Shown: positions 46,463 to 59,440 of the stretch, piece by piece
Numbering within the stretch: position 1 is the first letter of the stretch
Layout of the letters: the number at the start of each line of letters is the position of its first letter
Source of the DNA: Mastacembelus armatus
Taxonomy: Eukaryota; Chordata; Actinopteri; Synbranchiformes; Mastacembelidae
Assembly: GCF_900324485.2 (NCBI RefSeq)
Contig: NC_046646.1
Coordinates: 12,091,156 to 12,155,155, forward strand
Length of the DNA stretch: 64,000 nucleotides
Direction: 5' to 3'
Made by a program: the position numbers and the translations under genes
Notes under the pieces: generated by a model
Told to the model about the DNA's origin: nothing
The model's database searches: none
What the model saw: only the letters and a program-made list of their open reading frames with translations

Positions 46463-49400
46463 GTTCCAGTTTGTAATGTGACGTGTCATAATATAACGTA
46501 AACCAAGGATCAGTGCTAAAATGTATCTGAGCCAGCTAATCTGAATTAATCTGATGATGAGTGTGAACAGGAGGAAACACTGGCAGACAAAAATGGACAA
46601 GCAACAACATGCTCTACATCTTATGTTATTTATCTACCTGTGTCTCTATAATAGTTTGCTTTGAAATCAACAATGAGATAATGCAAATAATTGTTAGTTG
46701 CTACCTTAATAATAATTATTACAGAAATGTATAAGGCAGTCTTTAGGCAGGATGCACAAAGAAAAGAAAAACTGAAAGGTTAAACAAAAAGCAAATAAAT
46801 TATGTAAAATCAAAATCTCTAATAATAATGATAAAACTTAAGTAATCAAACGAATCCACCACTACTACTAATAATAATAACAGTACAGGATACAGGTTTG
46901 CTCTACATGAGGCAAGTCAATATCCAATTTTTTAAATTATGCACAAATATAAATTCATGTGTGTATGTGCCTGATTTTTTTTTTTTTAAAGGTCACTAAG
47001 CCGTGGAGGGCAGGTATGGGCTCCAGAAGGTTCAACTGCATTTAAATGCTTGCTTTCTGCACGTTTCTGTGCAGCTCTGCTCAGCAACATTTCAGACTGC
47101 GATGAAACCTTCAACTACTGGGAGCCTGTGAGTACTGCTCACTAATACCACTATCCCTAAAGTGCAGTATTTGTGATTCATCTATAATAATTTTGCAACA
47201 TCTCAGTATTGTTCCTTAAAGTTACCGATTTTCTTTTTGTAACTGTGGCCATGATTGCTTTGACAGATGCACTACCTGCTCTATGGCACAGGGATGCAAA
47301 CATGGGAATATTCTCCACTGTACGCCATCAGGTCATATGCTTACTTATGGCTACATGCTCTTCCTGCTTGTTTGCATGCCCACGTTCTACAAACAAACAA
47401 GGTAATTTTTCCAAACTTGCTGTCATTTCATTGCTTGTTATTGTAGATTTTTGAGATGACTTCAGCTGACCTTTAGCAAAATCAGCTCCTGATACGAGTG
47501 TACTGTGGTTACTTTAAACTGTGTCATGGAAGGAAATAACTTTGTGTAGGAACATAAAATTTGTTATAAATTTTGAGATACACTCCTTTTGAGAAAAATG
47601 TGCATTAAATTAAATGAATTATTTAAATGCTCTTAGGGGCCACCCTAAACCATAGATGAATTCACAGGTATATATGTCATTGAGTATTTCCAGTAGTTTC
47701 AGGTTTGTGTTGTGATTGTGTTGCAGGTGTTGGTGTTCTACTTTGTACGATGTGTCTTAGCATTCTCCTGCTGTGTCTGTGAACTCTATTTCTACAAGTG
47801 AGTTTACCCTCCTCTTAAATGGAAGTGGATGTCCCTAGTGCTTTGGGCTGAAGATATAGATATCCATGTATATATATTAATATAGAAGTTAACAACACAG
47901 CTTGTGTGTGTGTGTAACACAGGGCAGTGTGTAAGAAGTTTGGTTTGCACGTTGGCCGCCTGATGTTGGCATTCCTTGTGCTGAGCACAGGGATGTTCTG
48001 CTCATCTGCAGGTTGGTAATATATTTGTTTACTTAGTTCTGTTTCTGTTGTCATCTCTTACTCCTTTAATCAGTCTGTATTATTTCTTCACTTTATCTGA
48101 CTCAGATAATTGTCTACCTTTTAAAATGGTGTCCAGCGCTCTTGAGGATTTACTATCCATCTTCATACCATTTTTCTCAGTCTAATATTCTGCTGTTTTG
48201 TTCTGTTCTCCTCAGCATTCCTGCCTTCCTCTTTCTGTATGTATACGACCCTGGTGGCTATGACAGGGTGGTTCCAAGACTCAACACCGTTAGCCATTTC
48301 TGGTGTGGCTGCTGGTGCCATCGTTGGCTGGCCGTTCTCTGCTCTGATTGGGTACGATTGTAAGCTAAAATCCCTAGTTATTGGTACTTTGCCCACACGG
48401 ACTTGTCAAAATGTGCTGCTCTATAGACAGTTTTGGATTATTTTCTCCACAGGATTCCAATTGCCTTTGACCTGCTGGTGTTAAAAAAGCAGTGGAAAAG
48501 TTTTATCACTTGGTCAGCTGTCGCTCTACTTCTGATGCTGGTGAGAGTATTTTCAAAAAATGCATCTAAAGGCTTTAAATTTACCTATTACAGGACTGAG
48601 GTGCATGTGGGTGAGTTTCTGTCACAGCTGCAGTGTCTGCACAGAGCCTTTGTGGGAGAGTTAATCATTAAATTCAGGAATATAATCACATTATGTAGCA
48701 TACAGAAAAGTAATAACAGCGCTGACATATGATTCTTAAAAAAATATGTATTGTGTTTATGTTGCTAAAGCAAAATATTAATAGTCTATTCACTTCCCCC
48801 TCTGTTCATCCTGTGTCTCTTTCGCAGGTACCTCTGGTGGCAGTGGACTCTTTTTTTTATGGCAAACTGGTCATTGCTCCACTTAATATTCTACTGTATA
48901 ATGTCTTCACTCCACATGGACCTGATCTCTATGGTAATATACAAGAGCATACATCATTAATGTATTATTATGTTGTCATGTTAATAATGGGGCTTAAAGG
49001 ATTTTACATGAGAACATTAACCATTTAAAGCTGCAATATTTTATTGGACTCTAGAGGACGTCACACCAACAGTATTATATCAAATCTGTTGAAAATGTAC
49101 CAGTAGGTTTCTATTTCTGTCTGTTAAGTGTAGGGGAAATAATCCTCAGAATTATTAATTCACAGACTGTAACACAATATGTGTATGGGACTGTATTCCT
49201 TTTGTCCTCACCATCAATACTGAATGTTTTGTTTATTGTAGCAAATTCTTTAAAAACCATCTCTGTTGGATTTCTCCTTTAAATAATTCATGACAGTGAT
49301 ACACTTTTGTTTTTCTATTGATAATCTGTAATTTTATTATCATAATCAGTCATTTTTGTATTTTTTTGTGTTTATTCCTCAGGTACAGAGCCTTGGCATT

Positions 49401-51605
49401 TCTACTTTGTAAATGGGATTTTGAACTTCAACCTGGTGTTTGCTCTGGCACTCTTTTCACTGCCACTCACTGCTCTCATGGAGACTTTGTTACACAGGTT
49501 CAATGGTGAGGACTGGGTGTGTTTCAGCACTAAAAATGTAAATATGTCATTGCTTGAGACAGAGAGGGTGTCTGCTCTACCAAAACGATTTTTGCATGAA
49601 GTGACGCACTTTTTCATTGTCTTGCTGTTCTCCTGTTTACATTTATCAGCATGGGTGCAGCATGTTGTTCGGGCAAACAGATTAAATGCTGATATAACTT
49701 AATGAAATCCACATTATTAGTAGGTATTAAAAATAAATAAAATAAAATAGTAACAATGCCACTGATGTTGCATCTGAGTCTGCCTCAGTATAGGCATAGA
49801 AAAAGAAGAAATTAAAGGTACAACATGTTTAAAGAGTCTTTTGTCTTTTGGTTATGGTAATTTTCAAAATAGTTCATCTTGTGATTATGGTATACTTATG
49901 TTTTCTGCAGTGCAGAACCTGGGCCGTCCATACTGGCTGACGCTGTCTCCCATGTATCTGTGGATGTTGGTTTTCTTCACCAGACCTCATAAAGAAGAAC
50001 GTTTTCTCTTTCCCATCTACCCTCTCATCTGCCTCAGTGGTGCAGTAGCCCTGTCATCTCTACAGGTGTGGTTTTACTCTGTTTTAGTTGCCTTCGTTTG
50101 TTTTAGGCTTTTTTTAGTTGTGAATGGAAATGCATGTAAAATGATTTTTTACAGATGAATTTTATCTCCTGCAGAAGTGCTACCACTTCCTTTTCCAGCG
50201 ATACCGCCTGGAGCACTACACAGTCTCCTCAAACTGGTTGGCTCTAAGCACGGTCATGGTCTTTGGATTGTTGTCTCTGTCTCGCTCTGTCACACTCTTC
50301 AAAGGTGTGTGTACACACAGACATGATGCCACTATAAAGCACCAGTGCCAGACAATAAAAACAACAGATCCGGATGAACAAATGAGGATTTTCTCTGTCC
50401 ATAGGCTACCATGCACCTCTGGACCTGTATCCAGAGTTTCATCGCATCGCCAAGGATCCGACTCTTCACTCCGTCCCTGAAGGCAGACCTGTCAGTGTGT
50501 GTGTGGGCAAAGAGTGGTACCGCTTCCCAAGCAGCTTCCTTCTACCACACAAGTCAGTACGCAGGATTCTTACAAGTCTTCAGTCCAATAAAATATGGAA
50601 AATGTGTTTAATCACTTTCAAGTTCATTTATTTACTTCAATGTGAATAGGCAGAGTGTATCTTTTAAATCTGCTTCACATCTCTATAATTAACATATATT
50701 ATAAATAATTCTTAACCAACATCATGGAAAAATTGTCATGCAAGATACACATGTATACTTGACTCCCTGTGTCTCGTCACTTGCTCATAGTTACTGTTTC
50801 TACTCTCCAGCTGGCAACTGCACTTCATTCAGTCTGAGTTTAAGGGGCAGCTGCCTCAACCATACGCTTCTGATCCTCTGGCCACACAGATCATCCCAGC
50901 TAACATGAATGACCAGAACCTGGAGGAGCCAACAAGATACGTGAGTCACTTAAGACAAATGCTTGTTTTGTTTTTTTTGACTCATAGACACTATAGTTCA
51001 TAGTATTTGTATTGTAATTGTGGAAGCTCTTCTCTGAGCAGGTGGATTTAAGGCAGTGCCACTACTTAGTCGACCTGGACACAGAGGAAGAGACACCACT
51101 TGAGCCACGTTATTCAGCCAACAAAGAGGAGTGGAGTGTAGTCGCCTATAAGCCGTTCCTGCAAGCATCAAGGTATTATCCCAAATGCATTTTCCCATTT
51201 ACATAGAAACAGAAAAAATAAGGACTCACAAACTTTTTGATATCATAATGTAAATCTTTGAATTTGAGAAGAACATAACATATCTTAACAAAGTAACAAT
51301 AAAAGGCCTATAATAGAGACTAGAAAAAATAACAAAACCTTATTATACATCAGGGATATTCTCAGTGTAAAGCAATTTACTTGACAAAACTAATAAAGAC
51401 AGACAAAATTAATAGCTCCCTGCTTACACAGGCTTAAACGAGATCGATCCATTTTTCTACTGAAACATTTTTCTCTTTCAGGTCATCTCCTTTCCTCAGA
51501 GCGTTCTACATCCCATTTATATCAGACCACCACACCACTTACAGGCGCTACATCATCTTGAAACCACGACGGCAAAAGCAGCCTCGTAAGCGCACCCATG
51601 GTTGA
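45900..51605 (+). CDS. alg9: alg9, alpha-1,2-mannosyltransferase of N-glycan assembly
   Basis: ER-membrane GT22 enzyme adding the alpha-1,2-mannoses of the 7th and 9th positions to the dolichol-linked oligosaccharide. Fifteen exons: 45900-46039, 46992-47127, 47267-47401, 47727-47797, 47923-48011, 48216-48351, 48453-48540, 48828-48933, 49383-49505, 49911-50065, 50175-50304, 50405-50552, 50811-50940, 51042-51172, 51482-51605. Phases join, giving 613 residues (human 611). After a basic N-terminus, GQVWAPEGSTAFKCLLSARF leads into the luminal catalytic loop with the GT22 motif DCDETFNYWEP. Many hydrophobic segments follow (AAFLPSSFCMYTTLVAMTGW, NILLYNVFTPHGPDLYGTEP, PHKEERFLFPIYPLICLSGA); HKEERF is a second GT22 signature. 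The C-terminus is lysine/arginine-rich (KPRRQKQPRKRTHG). AATAAA at 52212. Confidence 0.97.
46435..46460. repeat. Poly-A tract (26 A) in alg9 intron 1
   Basis: Uninterrupted A run. No retroelement body recognised beside it. Confidence 0.9.
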
Positions 51606-51680
51606 CCTTCCAAACTCAACCTGGGCCCGACTACAAAATCCATACAACAGAAATCACTTCCCGTCAACATGGCTGGTATT

Positions 51681-51749
51681 TGTGCGTGTGTGCGTGTGTG
51701 TGTGTGTGTGTGTGGGTGTGTGTGCGTGTGTGTGTGTGTGTGTGTGTGA
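51681..51749. repeat. (GT)n microsatellite in alg9 3' UTR
   Basis: About 69 bp of GT with GC and GG interruptions, 75 bp after the alg9 stop. Confidence 0.9.
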
Positions 51750-52641
51750 GATTGTTGGACGTGCGCATGCATATGTTTTGAAGTGTTCGTCTCATGAAAC
51801 ATTTGAAAATACAGTATCATACCCTTTAAGGACCTTATGTCTGTTTTCAGGCATGTGAATGAGTGTGTGTGTGAGAGAGAGAGAGAGAAGACAAAGTATG
51901 CAGGTCTCAGCTGGACATTTCTATGTCATTTGAGCGTGTGTGTTTGGCTGTGTAAATCAATGTCTTACAGTGGATGCACACTACAAGATTTAGACAATGA
52001 CAGGTCATTACACACAAAAGTATTTTCTTTCCATACTTGTCTATTTTAGCCATGTGGCCTAAATGGGAACATTTTTCTTAATCAGAAATCAATGAAGAAA
52101 TCTTGTAGTGTTTGCTTGTCTGCATTTAAATATCTTTGTGTGTGCTCTGTTGGATGAGTGGTGGGGGATGAATGAATGAAAGTGTGCATTATTAATTTAA
52201 GTTGGAATGTTAATAAAAACATAATTTACTGTGAATACAACTTTCCTTTGTTTTAATATTACTATACTCTACTATATCACTATATATTAATATATTAGCA
52301 ATATTACACCCATATTAAATTCGAATCTTAATTTATTGAAGATTTCCTTATGTAACAAACATACAAACCAGTCTCACAGAAGAACTGTCAAGGCATTATA
52401 CATTCTGAATGAATAATAATGATGCTATTGTTTTCTCATTCTCTTAGTATCATGCTGTTGTCAGGCTGCAGGCACTCAAGCTGAATTCAATATATGAGCC
52501 ACCTGTCCACTTGCGAGCATTGTTTTTCAATAAACTCAGGAACAGAAGTGAATCAGTGTACATCTTCCAGTTTAAGGATGTATCAAAACAATCTTTTTTT
52601 TTTTTTCTGTCTGTGCCCTCGAGCAGCATTGTTTTGTTGGC

Positions 52642-52857
52642 CAGGGGTGTCAAAGTCCAGCACTTGAAGGTCACGGTCCTGCTTGTTTTCCACCTATGCC
52701 TGAACCTGTAGTTTCTGATTACCTGATCCAGGTAGATGGATAGATAGAAATACTTTATTCATCCCAAACTGGGAAATTCCGCTATCAACAGTGGGTATGG
52801 GATCTTTGAAAAACAAGCAGGCCAATGGCACTCGAGGACCAGAGTCTGACACTCTTG
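52642..52857. mobile_element. hAT-like MITE, interrupted by a Rex3-type tail
   Basis: The left end CAGGGGTGTCAAAGTCCAGC and the reverse complement of the right end CAAGAGTGTCAGACTCTGGT form ~40-bp diverged terminal inverted repeats, the pattern of widespread non-autonomous fish hAT elements. No clear 8-bp target duplication remains. A foreign ~60-bp piece sits in the middle (52733-52790). Confidence 0.6.
52733..52790 (-). mobile_element. Rex3/RTE LINE 3' end fragment
   Basis: GATGGATAGATAG followed by TACTTTATTCATCCCAAACT, which reads on the minus strand as the Rex3-type 3' end with its tetranucleotide tail. It lies inside the hAT-like repeat. Confidence 0.6.
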
Positions 52858-53425
52858 TTTTAATCTATTCGAGGTAGCCTGTTTTGTATCTGGTAAACGT
52901 GGGTATGATAAAACTGTATTTTCAGGCACTGGAATCGTAATGGTCCGAGATCTTGATAGTTATCCTACCAGGCAAAGGCAGCATAACAAGGCCATGCAAA
53001 CAGGCTGCTACACACTCTCACTTTTAATCACTTTCAGCAATATGTAGAGAAAAGCAAAAGAAGACATGATAAAAGTCTTGTGGCGCACTTCATTGTAAGT
53101 ACATTTTGATTTGGCTTTCTTACTGGGCCTCTTCCCCTCAGAGATCAAATGCCTCTGAGGATGCCCAGGTTGGTAATTTAGGTGAACTCTTTAATTTCAA
53201 ATGATACATTCCCTAAATTGTTCATAATCCCACAAATTAAGTATCACATGGTGTATTTTGGGCCCAGCAACAAAATATCCTCACCTGCTTTCCAATCTCC
53301 CAGGAGGTTTTGGAAACACAAGATAAAAACAAATACAATGTACATGCACGGTTTCTGACACTCTCACAGACGTACACAATCACAGCTCCACTGCTGTACA
53401 TACAATGAAGGAGCTGTATAGAAGA

Positions 53426-56209
53426 TCAATAATTTTCTCTGCTGATCCATTCTTGTTCATTGAAGTATCTTGTTCCACCGTCAAGATTCAGGCCATTTCT
53501 GTAGCAGTCCAGGTTTGCCTGGTAGGATTTTCGGTTTCCATAGGTTCCGAGGCTGGTTTGATAAGTGTCTTCCTTGCCGTTGGAGATATATGTTTGATAG
53601 AGGTCAGCCTTTACTGTGTGGCCTCCAGCTGTCAGTTTGGGATCATAGAGGTCACCCACTCCTCTCATGCTACCGTCATACAGTCCTCGGTCGCCATACA
53701 GGCTGTTGCTGTAATGCTCGCTCTTGGTTGTACGACGACCTAGACTCCTGTCATAAGACTCTCTGTGCCCAGTGCGACTCAGACCGCTGTCATTCAGGTC
53801 CCTCTTTCCTGAGCGGCCCAAGCTGGTGTCACAGAAGTCACGGGTGCCACGACGCCCAAGGCTGAGGTCATTGAGGTCAAAGTTCAGGAAACAACTCTCT
53901 GTGCTGGCAAGCGTCACAAAGCCGCTCTCTGTGTCTCGACCTCCCAGGTTGTCATAGTCACCTGTTGGCGTGTCAGGGGAGGAGCATAAAAAGGAAGTGT
54001 TCTTTGTGTTCGGGCGAGCTGAAACCAGGTCATCGTCCTTCTGAGAGCGAATAACGTTGTAGACATCAGTTGGAGTCAGGCTAGGGCAGAGACCTGGGTC
54101 TGTCTGGCATACTTCTGATTTCTGCTGTTTCCTCCTTCTGTCTCACAGAATAGTGTAAACAACCACAACGAACATTAGAATACAATAAATCAGAACCACA
54201 TTGTTTACAAGTTGTGGAGAATACCAAGCTCATGGATCATACAGACAGATCCTACTGACAAATAGTGAAATAACAAGGTTTATGCTTTCAGGACCTCAAC
54301 CTTCATCATCATCCAAAAACTGTTATAGCATTCTAGTGATCCACATAGTTACGCCAGTTGACCTCTTCTTTTAATACAAGGGAAATATATTCTTTTTATT
54401 TATTCATTTATTTTGTATAGTCTTATGAACAGGCTTTTCTAACAATGATATTAGTATTTGCCTGCATTTTGCATCCTCACCGTTTGACAAGCAGTTTGAA
54501 GCAGCAGACTCCAGTCACTGTCAGTAACAGCAGTATCAGGGGAATGGTGGGAATGATGATGTAAACCAAATTAATAGCTAAAAAAAAAGATACAGACAAC
54601 AGAAATGCAGATTTAATAACTGATGTTGGTGTTTAATTATGACAGCATAGTATATGTTCTTCTGTGCAGAAAATAGCAAAAAAATGAATAAATCTTGGGT
54701 CAACCTGTATTTTTGTCCTGGTTGTGGTCACTTGGATTCCATGGCAGCACAGATGATGGAAAGACATCTGTAATGAAAGGCAACCATGATACTCAAACCA
54801 TCGTACTTTGCTGTGATTTGAGCACGCTCAGTCTTTGAATGTTCAAAATATCTACTGAATTCTGTGCTGTCTCAGTTTGTATAAATACGATCACTGTAAG
54901 CACATGTTTACCTGACTGAGTGGTGTTAGGAGAAGGAGGAGAGTCTGATAGCTTGTCTGAGGAGAAAATAAATAACAGTCAACAATGTTCAACTATTTCC
55001 AGAATAAATAATACTGAATTAGTACGCAGTAATACCTGTAGTGTATTTGCAGATGAAGTTGTTCTTGGTTTCGCAATTGTCGTCGTTCCACTGGAACATG
55101 TACAGCCCCCCCAGACCAGGGGGAGCGGACGGTTGATGATACATTACCACACACACCTCATAGCCACATGATGGTTCATCCCAGTGCCAGTTCCTATAAT
55201 AAATACACACATAAAACACATAAACAGAATCACTTCTGTCCTATAGACGAAAATTTTAAAATTTAGCTGAAAATTGATATTGGTCTAAAAAGTTCAGTAT
55301 TGACTGTGGTAAGATTTATAATCTTAGAACTTTTGGTTTTTCAAAAAATGGGTTTTTAGAAAGAATTATTAATATGTATTCTTATTCTGTAACTCCTATA
55401 TCAGCACTGTCAAGAAAATAATTCAAACTATTCCCAAACATGGATAGGACTCTCCAAACTAGAGCATACTCATGTGACTTATCATACATATTATTCCTTC
55501 ACTTTTTCACCCCTTGACCCTCTAAATAGCCCTCACCCACCTAAATGTAGACTTGCTGCCATCCAGCCAGTAGTACTGTGAGGAGCAGTCTGAGCTGCTG
55601 TCCTCGTTTCCATGGTTACGGCGAAGACCAATCCAGAAGTCTCCATCGGTCGGGCGGAGCTCTGTGATGAGCTGCTCTATTATCTTCTGCTCGGCCTCTG
55701 ATTCGACGCTCAGCAGCTGCCCTCCATCCCGTCTGCAGGCGAGCTCTGCCTCTACGAAGTTCAGCCTCCGCCGGAGCTCAGAGAAATAGGCCAGCTTGTA
55801 ACACGGCCTCCCTTTCCCTGCCTTGCAAACACGTTGACCTGCACCCACACACATACAATTCATTATATGAGCTGAATGTGCATAACTCAATAAAAGAAAA
55901 CATACAGTGGGATTTACTGGAAATTATGGGAATTATGGACCCATAACTACAGACGTAAGGTTAGTTGTAGGAAAAGGGTGGCTTACCTCTGGCTTCAAAT
56001 ATATCCGCTTTAAGAACCAAACATACAGTGCAGAGTCAGGAGGGCAAGCCATGAAGAAAGCAAAGATGCAGCAAAAAATGATTAAAGAGTTTATGTTGGC
56101 GCCATGTTGTGTTTTTCATGTGTGCAGGCTTACCTGTGATGAGGCTCGTGGCTGCAGCTGGACCAAAGCATACAAGCAGAAGGTGACAGACGATTGTTAG
56201 CAGATCCAT
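53426..56209 (-). CDS. layn: layn, layilin C-type lectin receptor
   Basis: Type I membrane hyaluronan receptor. The signal peptide exon (56136-56209) reads MDLLTIVCHLLLVCFGPAAA. The C-type lectin domain is in two exons (about 55538-55847 and 55034-55195): GQRVCKAGKGRPCYKLAYF, RRLNFVEAELACRRDGGQLL, DGDFWIGLRR, YYWLDGSKSTFRNW, the EPSCG...EVCVVMYHQPSAP block, WNDDNCETKNNFICKY, all near-identical to human layilin. Short stalk exons follow, then a transmembrane helix (INLVYIIIPTIPLILLLLTV, 54480-54580). The cytoplasmic part keeps the layilin motifs TPTDVYNVIRSQKDDDL and GDYDNLGGRDTESGFVTLAS, the latter related to the talin/merlin-binding repeats. The last ~150 residues are a run of about ten 11-16-residue repeats not found in mammalian layilin as I know it. 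Co-orthologue layna/laynb not assigned. Confidence 0.94.
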
Positions 56210-57289
56210 CTTTGCCAGCTATAGTCTGTTCACTACCACCTCTTGCCTTTCAGTTTAGTTTTTTTCATTCTGCTGCCTGGTCATAGTGGAGTTCTGGAGA
56301 AAGCAGGCAAACTCTACCTGAACTTCAAGAAATCCAAAGAGGAAGCTAAAGAAGTGCTCTAGAGGCAGGTCTCCTGCTTTCTCTGATGAACGAGAGAGTA
56401 TGTGAGACAGACAGAGACCTGCAGGAGGAGGAGAAAAGACTGTGCGTGTTTGGGAGGGGGCTGTAATCTGTTAAGAGCAGTCTTAATGATTGGGAGAAGA
56501 GACTGCATCGATCGCAAGACATCTAATCATGCAAGTGCTTCTCATCGTAAACGCTGACAAGAGGCAGATTTCACTCCTTCTTTTATTGGTTAAGCTTTGG
56601 ATATTACCATTACAAAAGTGTTACATGAAAATGATCTCCTCTAACTCAATCAGGGTATTTTTTAATAATATTCTCTATACTCTCTTATTGTGTTTCAGTA
56701 CAAGGCACATCAACACAGCTGATATTTCCAAGAAGTTGGATAAGGCGTGCACTTTCCTTCCCTTTATTGGTTTTGTTCTCTCCTTTAATTTTCAGCAAGA
56801 CAAAATAGTTTTAAACTGTGAAAGTTCTGAAATAGATATTAGAAATCAAAAATTCTGTTGCTCGCTGCTGTGCTGTCTGTTGTTTTTGGATCGAATCTGA
56901 CAATGTCCCTGCAACACAAGAAAACATCCTCGGCCATCATGACAACATTTTTTTACTAAGTTCTGCCTAGTTCAAGCCTGTGGGAAAAGTGATTTTATGA
57001 TTGGATTTTATTCTCTGATCATGTGGTTTCATGCAGATCATGTAGAGAAATCTATCTTGTAAAAACACCAAAAAGACGAGTCCATCACTCCTAATAACAG
57101 ACTGTGTAAGGCCTGCATGGCCTTTAATGGTCTATGGACCAGAACTTAAGTTGTAAAATTAAAATAAAAAAAAATATATGCCAAATCAATCAACATATTA
57201 ATTACAAAAAAAATCTAAAACAGTATGTTTTGAAGGAAATTTGACATGCATTTATTTATTGTACAAAAGATACTGACAAGTGGGTTTTC

Positions 57290-57400
57290 TTACCTTTGGA
57301 TAAGCCAGACTAGCCTGTTCCCAGTGTTTGTACTAAGCTAAGCTAACTGGCTGCTTATGGTAGCTTCAGATCTCCTGAACAAACATGAGGTTATCAATCT
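57290..57400. repeat. Diverged fish interspersed repeat
   Basis: Contains the module AGCCAGACTAGCCTGTTCCC ... CTAAGCTAAGCTAACTGGCT ... GTAGCTTCAGAT, which I know from many teleost introns and UTRs as a dispersed non-autonomous repeat. Ends not defined. Confidence 0.5.
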
Positions 57401-59090
57401 AAATGAAAAAAATGATTAAGTGTATATCTCAAAACCTTGAACTTTACTATAACATATCATATCATTTCAAATTATTTAGCTCAATATTATAGATACTAGT
57501 CCAATCAGGAGCATCTCTGTCTACATATATTGTATTTTAATACACAAGCATCAGTCAGCAGAAACCATGGATGTATGTGAGTGTAACTCGTTTTTCAGAG
57601 CACAAATGGTGGAAAAGTGTATGTATGCAGTTCTTAATGGTAGTAATTTCTAAAATGGCCCATAAGGCTGATTTAAGGCTTGCAGAGAGGCAGATCAGCC
57701 AGAGTTTAAACAGCAGGATGCTTCATCAGGAATATGCTGTGTGTGCTAGCGTTGAATAGGGAGCGGGGTGGGGAGGTGGGGAGGTGGGGTAGACTGTCTT
57801 CATGCATGCTGCTCTATCCAAACACTGCTAATCAGTTTAGGCGTAGATTGATTTCAGCCAAAGGGTTTCAGTGTTGTTTGAATTGACGGTGGGGTACAGC
57901 TGGGAATAGAAGACAGAGAGGTTACTGAGTCCTCCAGAGGGATTCAATAAGAAATGGACCAGGTTTTAAATTTCCTTCTTGTTTACAGCATTTGAGACCA
58001 AGAGAGGGTTTCATTAAATTAAGCCTCTCCCATTCGTCCCTCCTCTCACACAGTCTGTCTTCTTTTGTCTCTGTCTTCTTTTCTCATCTCACTGACCACA
58101 TCCCTTTCTCCCAATTAGTTAAAGAGAAACCAAATGAATGTTCCCATGGGAAACCAGTGCATCACCGACCCACACACATGCAGACACTCCCTCCCACACA
58201 AGGTAGGCAGTTCACCCTGTCAGAGAAACCTAACAATAATGTTAACAATTCACCACTATTCTCTGATTTTAGACATTTAGCCAATAGGAATTAGTTAAAG
58301 AGAATTGCTAAATGTACATTTCCACTGGGCCAAAGGCGGACAGTGTAATATGGTCAGCATAATTACTCAGTAAAATAACATGACTTGAAACCATAAACTG
58401 GCTCTGGTCAAAAAAATCATTTGTAAAGCAGTGGCCCTGTTTGTTTGTGGGCTGTAAAAAAGGGGGGACATGAATGACAAACATTCATTTCCATCTGAAG
58501 GCCAGAAAGAGAAAGGGAAAACTTAATTACACAGCAAGAGAAGAACTTAACTTTCCACTAAATTCAATTTCAATGATCTGAGCGGGCACACTGCCAGACT
58601 GAGTGTCCGCATTGCGTAGACCTGCACAAAGAGCTGAAAAAGGACTCTGAGTCACTGACCTGAGGGAGAGCTCGATGACTCTATCAGCAGAGCTGAGTGT
58701 CCATAAAAGAGTTTCGATGAAACCATCTAAGTGCGGTGTAGTAACTCTTTTAGTCATTATTTTTAAGTCTGGAAAAGGCCTCAGAGAAGAAAATTTTATA
58801 TCCTGTGATTGTGAACAATTTTTCATGTAAACACAGCAAATCATGGGGTTCAAATCATATTGTGAATCTTTTTCAACATAAATCCCCTTATGCTATTCCT
58901 GGATAGAAACAGTAAGCACATTGCCTATTTACAAAATACAAATGTCTGCATTATTATAATTTTTACTTTTATTTTAATAATTACTTTTTAATTGCAAATA
59001 TTAACCCTTTCCATCCCAAGTTGTTGAAACTCTGTTATTATTATTAATCACTTAATAATAGTCCAGAGGCCAAATATTAGAGGAAGCTAT

Positions 59091-59440
59091 TAGTGTGATG
59101 GTGGAGCAGTGGTTAGTACTGTGACCTAATAGCAAGCAGGCTGTGAGTTTGAATCCCGTTAAACACTGGGGACTTTCTGTGTGGAGTTTCCATGTTCTCC
59201 ATGTGTTCCTCTAGGTACTCATGCAGGTTGGGGTTAGGTTAACTGGTGGTTCTAAATTGAGGGTGTAAATGTGAGTGTGAGTAGGGGTCTGTCTCTGTGT
59301 GTCAGCCCTGTGATAGACTGGTGATCTGTCCAGGGTATACCTCACCTCTCATCCACGGCCTGAGATTGACTCCAGCCCCTTGTGACACTGGATGGTCCAG
59401 GATAAGCCATAGATGACAGATGGATGGATAGCAGTGCATA
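59091..59440 (+). mobile_element. tRNA-like SINE with L2-type tail
   Basis: The head GGTGGAGCAGTGGTTAGTAC ... GAGTTTGAATCCCG resembles Pol III A and B boxes. The body (CTTTCTGTGTGGAGTTTCCA, later GGTTAACTGGTGGTTCTAAA) and the end (GATAGACTGGTGATCTGTCC ... GATGGATGGATAG) match a very common fish repeat whose 3' part is shared with 26428-26561. Diverged; no clear target duplication. Confidence 0.6.

Larger units (their letters stand above)
51606..53425. other. Intergenic, alg9 to layn (convergent)
   Basis: Includes the alg9 3' UTR with a (GT)n tract at 51681-51749 and AATAAA at 52212, then a nested repeat at 52642-52857, then probable layn 3' UTR. No gene seen. Confidence 0.6.

Noticed and set aside
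56490-56900. 136-codon open frame between layn and cfb
   Set aside because: AT-rich, no recognisable domain, no splice or promoter context; likely chance.
59091-59165. Isolated tRNA-like sequence (GCAGTGGTTAGTAC ... TTTGAATCC)
   Set aside because: It cannot close an acceptor stem and continues into a common fish repeat, so it is a SINE head and not a tRNA gene.
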